A DNA stretch of 25,000 bases from Sphaeroforma sirkka (Eukaryota; Opisthokonta; Ichthyosporea; Ichthyophonida): positions 1 through 25,000 of the forward strand of contig LUCW03000221.1 in the NCBI GenBank assembly GCA_001586965.3, given 5' to 3'. Position numbers and translations under genes: made by a program. Under the pieces are notes generated by a model, which saw only the letters and a program-made list of their open reading frames with translations, did not search any database and was not told the origin of the DNA. Shown one piece after another: positions 1-8,025 of this stretch (the stretch's first letter is position 1; every line of letters begins with the position of its first letter).

Positions 1-684
1 GCCCAACTGGAAAACCCTACCCTGGCACCAGTTGCGTGATAATATACTTAACACCTTTTTTTGAAGATGCACGTGACCGTGAACTTCTAGAGTCTCACGA
101 AGTTCTTTGCGAACGATACCACTATTCGAGGTGCTCCAGCTCATATGACACATATGAATACTCGGATGGGTGGTCGTACCTATACTGGCGAATATTTATT
201 AATTTGTCAGATGATGGAACTCTGGAGCTAACTTCTTTAAGAAAGTCAATGATGACATCATCGCCTATGGTGATTTGCGATCTATGCCTTGGTCTGTCTT
301 TGAGAAGATAGTACACAAGCATACCAATTCCTCTACTAGAGTACTTAGTACCACGAGCTACACCCAGCCCACTAAGCGAAACGCAGTGAGAGACTAATAC
401 TGCGCGTAGTACTAAGAAACCTCGCACACTACTACTGGAGGGGTACTGGCTCTACTTCTACCGAACCGAAGGTGATAAGAAGGTGAGAGCGCCTTGCAGA
501 GAAGTGTGGTTACAACCTCACAAAACGTAATGGCAAGTGGAATGGTAGACACGACCCTGTTAAGTGTGCACCAGGCAAGCCAGATTTTGGACACTATATG
601 AAAGAGTGTGCTACTTGCAAGGGTACTAACGGTTGGCACAAAGAGGATTGCAAGGACTTACCAGACGTCCAAGTTAAGCACTGA
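1..684 (+). pseudogene. Gag (capsid and zinc-knuckle part) of the Ty3/gypsy element, partial and frame-broken
   Basis: Gag would package the element RNA in cytoplasmic particles. The beginning is cut by the window edge. One frame gives a helical capsid-like stretch at the start (LRDNILNTFFEDARDRELLE, from about 34); a different frame continues from about 230 to 400. The last part, about 498-684, holds closely spaced Cys and His residues: KCGYN, then RHDPVKC, GHYMKEC and CATCKGTNGWHKEDC, which resemble a zinc knuckle but with wider spacing than the classic CX2CX4HX4C. It ends at a TGA at 682-684. Assignment as Gag rests on position before the protease and on the zinc-binding cluster, not on a clear capsid match. 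Confidence 0.6.
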
Positions 685-689
685 CAGTA

Positions 690-1118
690 CCATATATGCG
701 CACTAGAGCAAGATTATGAGAAAATGTTCAATAAAATCTATACCAAAGGAGATGAACGTATCTTTCAAACAGTTTTCGTAAATGGAGAAAAAGTTATGGC
801 ACTATTTGATCAGGGGCTGAAGTCTCTGCTATCTCATGCCGAGTAGCCTACGCTACAGATATGGCTGTCCATAACGAAACAACTGATTTAATCTTGGGAA
901 ATGGCAAAGTTACTACTTGCGAACAAGCCATTGACTATGCACACATAATGCTGTCAGATAGAAGAGAAGTGAAGACTCACCTAATCGTTACTGACATGTC
1001 TCAGAAATACGATTTAATTATAGGTATGACTGATCTTCTCAGTTTAGGTATAACACTCACTGGTCTGCCTAATGGGCTGCAGACCCGAATAAAGATCAGT
1101 CAGATGATAATATGTTAA
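690..1118 (+). pseudogene. Retropepsin-type aspartic protease of the Ty3/gypsy element
   Basis: The enzyme would cut the Gag-Pol polyprotein. A strand-turn reading VFVNGEKVMALFD at about 773-811 leads into the active-site loop; the continuation SGAEVSAISCRVAY is in another frame, so one base is missing at about 810-812, where D and SGAE would join to the family's DSG/DTG(A) triad. The downstream part reads in one frame from 861 to 1118 and contains the expected second half, with KYDLIIGMTDLL matching the conserved I-I/L-G-M/x-D-x-L motif of retropepsins. Reverse transcriptase follows 34 bases later. The family assignment is secure; the single lost base is the only clear break. Confidence 0.75.
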
Positions 1119-1152
1119 AGATACCTAAACCTCGGAAGGTGAAGCAAAGGAT

Positions 1153-2211
1153 ATGATTCCGCACTTCACCGATATAATTATGGACTTAATTATACAAAAC
1201 AGGAAGATTGCAATAACTGACTGGTGTATGTTTAAGTTCTCTAATGGGTACGTTAGACTTGACTTAACAAACGTCGACTTCTCTAAGTTAAAGTGTCCTT
1301 CACATAACTACGTGAGTTGGAGACACAGAGACGTTGTCAAAACCCAAATCGAAGTTGGTTGGTTAAAACAGGGTCTAAGTGAAATCAATTATGATGCAAC
1401 CCCAGTTAACTTAGCTCTCTTAGCGGTCGATCAATATAAATCTGATGGAACGTTTAGTAAAACAAGAGTAGTACTAGACCTGTCGCCAATCAACAAACTA
1501 ATTCCGCAGCATAGTTTTCCCTTACCTAAGATAAGCGAGATACTACGCAAAATGGAGGTGCGACTATCTTTCCAAGATAGACTTAAAAAAGTTGCATTCC
1601 ATCAACTACAGATATATGAGCCTCATAGGAAATACTTTTCCTTTACTTGGCAAGGTAAGAAGTACCAGTTTAAAGGTGCACCTGAAGGCTTACACATGTT
1701 ACCTTCTTTCTTCCAACAAGTTATGATGGAACTATTTGCGGACCTGTCGTATAACGTATCAGTCTATTTAGATGATATAGTTATCTTTACAAAGACAGCA
1801 CATGAACATGCTAAACTCGTTAAAGAAGTCTTAAAGCGACTTAATCATGCTAAACTTAAGATTAACGAAGACAAGTGTTCTTTTGCTAAGGATACTATAC
1901 ACTTACTTGGCTACAAAGTATCTGCAGCAGGGGTAGAAATTGATCCTGGCAAGAAACAGTTTCTGTTGGATTTATCAACACCAATTACTGGAAGAGATGT
2001 GAACTCTGTGTGTGGGTTTGTTAACTTCTTCTCGGATTCGGTACCGCATCTTTCTCATTACTTAAAGCCTTTCAGTCACCTACGGCTGCACAAAGGACCT
2101 TTGGGAAAGCTTTGGACTAAAGAATGTGATGATGCATTTAAACTAGTCAAAAGTAAAGTAATGGACGCACCCATCATGCAGTACCCTGTGGATGGTGTCC
2201 CATTCAAGTAG
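1153..2211 (+). CDS. Reverse transcriptase domain of the Ty3/gypsy element
   Basis: This RNA-directed DNA polymerase would copy the element RNA in the particle. Visible family motifs in order: RVVLDLSPINKLI followed by SFPLPKI (fingers), motif A around SFQDRLKKVAFHQ, PEGLHMLPSFFQQVM (motif B region, where gypsy elements usually have PFGLxxAPxxFQ), the catalytic YLDD with VSVYLDDIVIFT at about 1759-1794, KCSFAKDTIHLLGY, and the thumb to about residue 350. The two aspartates of YLDD are present. Motif A is unusual: one residue more than expected sits between the aspartate and LKK, so the register of the first catalytic aspartate is uncertain. The frame closes at a TAG at 2209-2211, just where RNase H should begin. 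Confidence 0.9.
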   Translation: MIPHFTDIIMDLIIQNRKIAITDWCMFKFSNGYVRLDLTNVDFSKLKCPSHNYVSWRHRDVVKTQIEVGWLKQGLSEINYDATPVNLALLAVDQYKSDGTFSKTRVVLDLSPINKLIPQHSFPLPKISEILRKMEVRLSFQDRLKKVAFHQLQIYEPHRKYFSFTWQGKKYQFKGAPEGLHMLPSFFQQVMMELFADLSYNVSVYLDDIVIFTKTAHEHAKLVKEVLKRLNHAKLKINEDKCSFAKDTIHLLGYKVSAAGVEIDPGKKQFLLDLSTPITGRDVNSVCGFVNFFSDSVPHLSHYLKPFSHLRLHKGPLGKLWTKECDDAFKLVKSKVMDAPIMQYPVDGVPFK

Positions 2212-2566
2212 CAACCGACGCTTCAGATCGAGCGGTAGGTGGAGTGCTTTACCAAACGATAAATGGTAAACCGCGCTACATACAATTCTTTAGCAAGAGT
2301 TATAATAAGAGTCAACGGAATTACCCTACCATTAAACAAGAGCTCCTTGCTATAGTTACTGCGCTAAGACAGTTTAAAGACTACCTTTATGGAAGTTACT
2401 TTACTGTCGCCTGTGATCAAAAGTCTTTAACATACTTAAAAAAGATATGAACCCTGATTCACAGTTGGTGAGCCGCTGGCATGACATTATTGCCAAGTTC
2501 GCTTTTAATATACACACATTCCAGGAATACATAACCATCTTCCTGACATGCTCTCTCGACTTGTGC
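2190..2566 (+). pseudogene. RNase H domain of the Ty3/gypsy element, frame-broken
   Basis: The domain would degrade RNA in the RNA-DNA hybrid. ATDASDRAVGGVLYQ (from about 2212) gives the first catalytic aspartate, KQELLAIVTALRQFKDYLYG (around 2335-2394) the glutamate, and VACDQKSLTYL (around 2407-2439) the second aspartate, all in the frame that opens just after the RT stop. The frame then shifts at an A6 run (2440-2445): the next frame carries MNPDSQLVSRWHDIIAKFAF, and a second shift near 2525 leads to PGIHNHLPDMLSRL, the conserved end of gypsy RNase H (N-x-x-x-D-x-L-S-R). Both shifts are single-base. Confidence 0.8.
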
Positions 2567-3180
2567 CCGACTACCAGAAAACAGTCAAAGAGTTATTAGC
2601 AACCGATTGGATGCTAAATAAGAAATGGTTTAACCTCGCTCGATCACGATGGGGTCCATTTACTGTTGATATGTTCGCCGCAGAACATAACAAACAGGTT
2701 TCTGAATATAGGTCGTTGACTCATCCTAAAGGTGATGCATTTCAGCTTGACTTATCAAAGCATAATGCGTGGGCTAACCCACCTTGTCAACTTATCGCAC
2801 AGTTGTTAAATTATGTTAATATTACTAAATCTACCATTACGCTGTGTTGTCCCTTACGTAACTCCGACCCATGGATACGTGATTTAATTAATATGATTCA
2901 AGACGAACCTATTTATGTCGACCGTGAAACCGACACGTTCTTGTATCAGGGATCCTATTCTATTAAGAAGACGCCTTGGAAACACATCATTGTTTGTCGC
3001 ATCGGTCCTGCAGGTACCACTAAGTGGAAACCCTCAACCGAATTCTTAGCTAAACTAGAGGAGTCTAAAGAGTTTGAACAAAAGCTCAAGACTCGTACAA
3101 CACATGCACTCAACAAGATTGCAGTCGAGGTAATGCCGATTGAAACGGCATTAGATCGTAAAAAACATGGAACTAGCTAA
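2548..3180 (+). CDS. Methyltransferase-like module between RNase H and integrase
   Basis: The open frame begins inside the LSR end of RNase H and runs 210 codons to a TAA. Residues from about 40 on read GPFTVDMFAAEHNKQVSEY and then AWANPPCQLIAQLLNYV (WANPP at 2770-2784). This pairing, a V/I-D-x-F-A box followed about 45 residues later by an N/x-PP motif, is the pattern I know from the Dam-like N6-adenine methyltransferase-related domain of DIRS and some other retroelements. NPP resembles motif IV (D/N-PP-Y/F/W) of amino-methyltransferases, but the aromatic residue after PP is a Cys here and I see no convincing SAM-binding FxGxG, so activity is doubtful. The last third (to about residue 200) is charged and helical, leading to the integrase. 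Confidence 0.55.
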   Translation: MLSRLVPDYQKTVKELLATDWMLNKKWFNLARSRWGPFTVDMFAAEHNKQVSEYRSLTHPKGDAFQLDLSKHNAWANPPCQLIAQLLNYVNITKSTITLCCPLRNSDPWIRDLINMIQDEPIYVDRETDTFLYQGSYSIKKTPWKHIIVCRIGPAGTTKWKPSTEFLAKLEESKEFEQKLKTRTTHALNKIAVEVMPIETALDRKKHGTS

Positions 3181-4905
3181 GGCCATGGATCAAAGACTCA
3201 AAACTCTAAGAGAACCTGAAGCTCGCACTCAACTACTTAAAGTGCTGCTTAAAGAACAGCCAGGAGTTGCGAAACAACTGAAGAAGATACTTCAACAATC
3301 CAATGTTGTCAATTATGTATCTCAGGACTCTACCCCTCCTGATACTGAGGTTGCCCTTTCCAACAGGACTATGGTTCATCCAGCCAGCGTTACGCAGAAT
3401 CTGACTGACTTAGAGGAGCTCGAAAGTAGAGTTAAAATTATACATAATTTAACGCATCGAGCATATGAGCATACTTATAAAATGGCTATTCGTGCAGGGC
3501 TTGATCACCCGGCGCTGAAAGAAACCATACGTGAAGTATACCGACGCTGTACTGATTGTGAAAAGAACCAGATCAAGCGATACGGTTGGGCACCCTAAAA
3601 AAGTGTGACAGAAGACCAACCGATGCGCCGAGTCATAGTCGATTTGGTTAAACTCCCGCGATCCAAGCATACTGGCGATGTATATATCTGTCATTTCTTA
3701 TGTGTGGCTTCGGGCTATAACTTGCTTTATGCAATACCGAACAAACGTCCACAAACAGTGGCAGAATTATGCTATCACGTCTTTAATGACTTCGGTTTCC
3801 CCGAGCACTATGTTCTGATAACGGTAGTGAGTTTTGTACCGACGTAATGGAGGCACTTATACGTATCAGGCATGACCCATAGGCGTGGTGTTCCTTACAA
3901 ACCTCAAACGCAGGGTGCAAATGAGACACGTCATAGAGAACTTAAGAAACTCTTGCGTACCGCACTAGACGACGTTGAGGATATGTGGCCTTATCATTTG
4001 AAATGGGTTCAGACTCAAATGAATAACTGCATGAATCCTCAAACTGGAACACTCCGTTTCACTATTTCTTTGGCCGCTATAGTGAATTACAAGCAACGTT
4101 TGATAAAACTGCGCCCGAGAAACACGCTACCCCGTGGCTACAAAAGATCGAGCATATGCAGAACGTTGTTTACCCCTGTTTACTCGAGCACAAGAATCGC
4201 GTCCTACTTAAAGCGTATGACCGATGGAATAACACTAAGAACATTGTTCAGTTCAAAGTCGGCGATTACGTTAACATTATAAATCGAAACGCCAACGTTA
4301 CCGAACTCTCTTCTAAGACGATAGGACCTTTTGTTATTTCCTACCATGATGAGAAGAGTGATACTTACGAAGTGAATAACATTGATGGTACTAGCGCAAC
4401 CAATCTAGGCACTCACCGTATCCCTACCTCCGAACTCTCATTCGCTCGCTCATTTGATTCTGATATACCAGTTATGGAGTCACAAGTCAAAGATATAATT
4501 GATAAAACATCCGAAGACGGTTACACTTACTACAAGACCCGTTTCATGGATGGGACAGTAGCTTGGCTAACCTCCGATGCATTTCGTGAATCTCGCGACT
4601 TTCTTCGTATCTTTAATAAGAAATGGAATAAGCGTTTACATAAGAACACACGAGATAAACGAAAAGGGTTTCCTCAGGTGACTACAAACCCTGACGGATC
4701 TGAAATTCCCTATTTGCCACCTACTTCCTACGTGACTAAACTTTCTGATCTGCTTACCAACAGTGCAGAAAATTGTTCAAACTTACTTACTAATGAAGAA
4801 CAGCCTTTGGCTAATACCTTACCAAATAATAAACGTAAGGCGCCTACATCGGAAATGGTTACTGGACCAAATACTAAACGACATAGAGTACAACATGAGT
4901 CTTGA
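3167..4905 (+). pseudogene. Integrase with chromodomain-like C-terminal tail, frame-broken
   Basis: The integrase would insert the cDNA. The N-terminal HHCC zinc region is seen as HNLTH and RRCTDCEKN (to about 3573). A TAA at 3596-3598 interrupts the same frame. The catalytic core follows: first aspartate in RRVIVDLVKL (about 3628), second in SDNGSEF at about 3815-3835, which lies in another frame, and the glutamate in PQTQGANETRHRELKKLL (about 3904-3957). Another shift near 4050 leads to the long final frame ending at 4905, with PFHYFFGRY and then FKVGDYVNII, the GPY/F-type region IGPFVISY. Near 4486-4630 the stretch VKDIIDK, TYYKTRFMDGTVAWL and FLRIFNKKW looks like a chromodomain, as in chromoviruses. 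The last 80 residues are basic and low in similarity to anything I know. Confidence 0.85.
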
Positions 4906-5032
4906 ACTCGTACATATAGGCACATACTTACTAGATAAGTCATGACCGAAACCGTTTTTACTTTGGTTTTCGCTTTACCAACTAGATCGTATCTTAACGT
5001 ACGTTCGTAGTTCTAAAAGCTACTGGGGGCTA

Positions 5033-5540
5033 TGTAGAAATACGGCCTCCGGTCAGTCTAAAATATCAAGATCAATTGAGATAATACATTGGTTTCTATT
5101 TGTATTTTAAATAATTTAGTACAAGCTCTTTTTCCAATATTTCCAAAGTGTTCTAAATTCACTTTGATGGCTCCAATAGCCTGAGTATTTGGTATGACTC
5201 ATCTACTTGGACCTATTTGAGACATTAGTAGATGTAGGATATTATAAACTAAATTTTATAATCTCCGAACTACTACTTATAGATTTTGGTCCTCCCGCCA
5301 ATCTCCAAAATCCAATAAGTCTTTTTCTTTTTTTAACTTTTCTTCAGATGGAACTTTATTTATATCAGCTAATGTATTAACGTGACTTACGTTATTATGT
5401 CTATTTACAAATTAGGCAAGTGGTCATGAACACTTAGTACTTCTAGTGAAAATTATTCAATAAAGAACAGCTAGAGGTACGCCCTGTGTGATCGAGGATA
5501 TTTAGGCTCTTAACAAGAGGCAGTCCCGATCATTCTTACA
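5033..5540 (+). repeat. Candidate 3' LTR of the Ty3/gypsy element
   Basis: After the integrase stop there is about 130 bases of non-coding sequence ending in a G5 run, then TGTAGAAATACGG starting at 5033. LTRs usually begin TG and end CA; a possible end is the TTACA at 5536-5540. The region in between is AT-rich and non-coding, as expected. The matching 5' LTR is outside the window, so neither boundary can be confirmed here and the right end could lie anywhere up to about 5585. Confidence 0.25.
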
Positions 5541-5585
5541 CAAGCTACCACTGCTAAATCCTAACTGACTAAATTGCATTTTAGT

Positions 5586-7034
5586 TTAATATAGTTTGAA
5601 ACCTAGTAATTTCCATCGAAGTTTACACATCTGCAACACTTTATCATGGGTTTTTAGGATGTTTACCTCACTCCCTTCCAGACGACAGCGCGCGTTGTCG
5701 GCAATCTTCACATTGGCTTCCAAATCCTGTGCCAACCGTTGGCGTACATCGACGGGTTCCGTCGTGTTAGGTGCTTGTCGGCGTGGTATGGGTTCGAGGA
5801 GCTCATCTAGTTCTGTGGAGTCTATTGGTGCAAGTGGCGATCGGATACCGCCTATGTATAGGCCCAAAGCTTTCAACATATCTTGCCCCACTATGACATC
5901 TATACCCGTCGGCAAGTTCATCAATTCTATTGAACCGTCGATAATTCTGATGCCGTACCTTGTAGGTACCACTTCCGTCGTCCCCAGTCGAGAAGTTCGC
6001 ACCGCCTTGTCAGCTAAATATATAAATGACCCAGGTGGTGCCGGAGTTATTGGTCAGCCAAGGAGGTCTGCGGATGTCTGTGAGATACAACTTCTATTTG
6101 CTCCCGTGTCTATCAAGGCTTTGAACGTACGTCCGTTGATTTGTACTTGAATATAGACTCGGTTGTCTGACGTCAGCAATGGGTCTTGTATTACCATCAC
6201 TGCTCCAATCGTGGTAACAAATATGAAGCTCCTATCCGACTCAGCCACCCTCATTTCTCATGCGTGATCGGCTACCGACTCCCACGTCTCATAGGCGTGG
6301 TTTGGTGCTGACGTCATGTGCTCGAAGTCTTCGTGAAGAATCGTGTTGATATGAATCTCCGTACTTCCGATGGTAGAGCCAAGACTTTGTCCTGTGTAAT
6401 CGCATTCACCTGTACTTGAGGCGTCGGACGTATTGTGACCACGTCTCTAGTCTGGGATGTATTCTGCCCCTGTCCTGCGTTTGATGTTGTGGACGGTCTG
6501 TGTACTCAAAGAACGGTTGTTGTCGTATAGCCTTGCCCGACCCTCCGCGCTCACCGTTTGCAACGCCCTGAAATAATGACACCGTGGGATGTGCCTACCA
6601 CCTGGTGGCGCCCGTGCCTGGCACCCCGCACAAGTCGTTGGTACCGTAGGTTGGGGCCGTTGAGTCCAATTCTGCGTTTGTCGTCTACTCGTCTGTAGGC
6701 TGGGGCGGCTATTGGTGTGGTCGCGACTTGCATTGGTCGTCGGGCCCTCGCGGTTGTTGCGACTCTGGAAACGTGTTGTCGTACGTTGCTGTGCATTCTG
6801 AATGTGAGGGCTCAACAGCTGTATAACCTCGTGTGTCTCCATCAGTTGCCATTTGGGATGCAATTGTAGAGTACGTTCATACGTACGGCCGTTGAGAGCT
6901 TCTTCTAACAGTTGTACAATGCAGTGGTTCACTAATTCTGTTGGAAGTCGGCATCTGTCTGTCGTTAATCCAACGACCGGATAATCTAAATCGTTCATTT
7001 TGATGCGACATTCTCTGTTCGCATCGTCTTTCAA
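5586..7034 (-). pseudogene. Second LTR-type retroelement fragment: Gag and aspartic protease, with in-frame stops
   Basis: Reading leftwards, one frame runs about 483 codons with only three internal stops: TAG at 6447-6449, a TGA near 6258-6260 and a TGA near 6051-6053. Gag-like part: helical sequence to about residue 90, an Arg/Gln/Thr-rich basic stretch, then CAGCQARAPPGGRHIPRCHY, a zinc-knuckle-like cluster with unusual spacing. Protease part: VYIQVQINGRTFKALIDTGA (active-site DTGA) with SCIS after it, and about 75 codons on IDVIVGQDML, the second-half motif. The frame then reads a linker to a TAA at 5586-5588 and reverse transcriptase is absent. There are no frameshifts, unlike the neighbouring element. 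No ATG starts the frame near 7034; the nearest upstream codons include a stop, so the 5' side is also decayed. Confidence 0.75.
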
Positions 7035-7099
7035 TTGTTATACCTATAACAAAGATATGTGCCAGCTACTGACTAATTCATATTCTGTAGCTTTCTCTG
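7035..7099. other. Non-coding spacer between the retroelement fragment and the foldback element
   Basis: This is probably the decayed 5' part or flank of the minus-strand retroelement. I see no feature in it. Confidence 0.4.
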
Positions 7100-7222
7100 T
7101 AATTACTAATAAACTAACAACTTCTATGGTAAGTTAAAAATGTAGTAAGTATACGCGGGATTGCTGTATCTCAACGTTCTCCCTCCTCAGGGAGGGGGAC
7201 GTTGTTCATTTATTAGTAATTA
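7100..7222. repeat. 123-bp foldback element with 22-bp terminal inverted repeats (MITE-like)
   Basis: TAATTACTAATAAA at 7100-7113 is the exact reverse complement of TTTATTAGTAATTA at 7209-7222. The match extends inward, after two mismatches, through AACAAC (7116-7121) and GTTGTT (7201-7206), giving 20 of 22 paired bases. Inside, 7173-7205 holds a second imperfect stem with a CTCCCTCC arm and a GGAGGGGG arm around a TCAG loop. Both ends start and end with TA, which would suit a TA target site, but I see no longer target duplication. Small size, lack of coding sequence and the terminal inverted repeats suggest a miniature transposon or a structured element. Confidence 0.5.
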
Positions 7223-7299
7223 TAAACAGTAATCCTAAAATGACTGACTCTTAATTAAGTCATTAGTCATGTGCTGTAAAACCAGCAAAACCCTAAACC

Positions 7300-7327
7300 C
7301 AGTTTATCAGATTATTCTGATAAACTG
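7300..7327. other. Perfect 12-bp stem, 4-base loop hairpin
   Basis: CAGTTTATCAGA at 7300-7311 pairs fully with TCTGATAAACTG at 7316-7327 around the loop TTAT. The arms are AT-rich and no T-run or gene end lies beside it, so it is not an obvious terminator. It could be the remains of another small inverted-repeat element or a recombinase-type site. Confidence 0.6.
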
Positions 7328-7402
7328 TAAAACTTTCAATAAACCTAAAACAATCAAATAAATCTAAGTACTTGTATTCTGACCACACAGTTAGTCACCA
7401 TA

Positions 7403-7698
7403 AATATCACAGGTAGTGGAGATGTCAGAAAGTGAGGCCTTTCAAAAGTCATCAGTTAGAAATTTGATATCCTTAGTGTAAATCTGATAACGTTGGTAAC
7501 TAACTTATAGATTCGGCAACAGTCTGGGGTAGGGTGTGGTGCGCTGCCAATAATTTCGCCATAGCCGGATTGAGTACAGAGAGTGTTTACTAGGGATAAT
7601 ATATTTTATTTCAATTTGGGAAAATTACTATGTCTAGCATAGACGGCTGGTCCGTGGAGTTTAAACATACAAATAACTGACAGATATGATCCTGGTGG
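7403..7698 (+). repeat. Direct repeat, copy A (about 296 bp)
   Basis: The copy starts AATATCACAGGTAG and ends GATCCTGGTGG. It matches copy B almost throughout, including TCAGAAAGTGAGGCCTTTCA, TTCGGCAACAGTCTGGGGTA and GGCTGGTCCGTGGAGTTTAA. No open frame spans it. It could be a solo non-coding mobile element, an LTR piece or a satellite monomer. Confidence 0.9.
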
Positions 7699-7718
7699 CA
7701 TGTCAGATAGTCAATCAA

Positions 7719-8025
7719 AATATCACAAGTAGAGGGGATGTCAGAAAGTGAGGCCTTTCAAAAGTCATCAGTAAGAAATTTGATATCTTCAGTGTAAAAC
7801 CGTTGGTAACTAATTTTTAGATTCGGCAACAGTCTGGGGTAGGGTGTGGTTCGCTGCCTATAATTTCGCCCTATAATTTCACCATAACCGGACTGAGTAC
7901 AGAGAGTTTATTTACTAGGGATAATATAATTTATTCCTATTTGGGTAAATTACTATATGTCTAGAATATCTGGCTGGTCCGTGGAGTTTAAACATATAAA
8001 CAACTGGTAAGAATGATCCTGGTGG
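7719..8025 (+). repeat. Direct repeat, copy B (about 307 bp)
   Basis: This is the second copy, 20 bp after copy A. It differs by scattered substitutions, a shortened stretch near 7793, and an internal doubling of about 14 bp (TATAATTTCGCC followed by TATAATTTCACC, about 7860-7885) that is absent from copy A. Sequence divergence is modest, so the duplication is fairly recent. Confidence 0.9.

Larger units (their letters stand above)
1..5540 (+). mobile_element. Ty3/gypsy LTR retrotransposon, chromovirus-like, left end outside window
   Basis: The order Gag, protease, reverse transcriptase, RNase H, extra module, integrase, chromodomain-like tail is the Ty3/gypsy (Metaviridae) order, with integrase after RNase H. 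The 5' LTR and the start of Gag lie to the left of the window. Reading frame changes near 840, 2210, 2440, 2525, 3160, 3830 and 4050, and one in-frame stop lies at 3596-3598. Each frame change is explained by gain or loss of one or two bases, so the domains stay readable on both sides. The right end is uncertain: a G5 run at 5025-5029 could be part of the polypurine tract and a TGTAG at 5033 could begin the 3' LTR. The coding sequence is otherwise well kept, so the element is either young or its indels are sequence errors. Confidence 0.88.

Noticed and set aside
36..639. Short open frames on both strands at the left end as independent genes
   Set aside because: The plus-strand reading is broken Gag of the retroelement; the minus-strand frames have no motifs.
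3160..3166. A6C heptamer resembling a -1 ribosomal slippery site between the methyltransferase-like module and integrase
   Set aside because: The heptamer is in the wrong codon phase for a -1 shift, and the downstream frame needs +1; a one-base homopolymer indel explains it better.
6169..6316. Two further TGACGTCA octamers as regulatory sites
   Set aside because: They lie inside the coding frame of the retroelement fragment, where function as an enhancer is unsupported.
7291..7300. Telomere-like CCCTAAACCC
   Set aside because: Only one and a half units in an interior position; chance occurrence.
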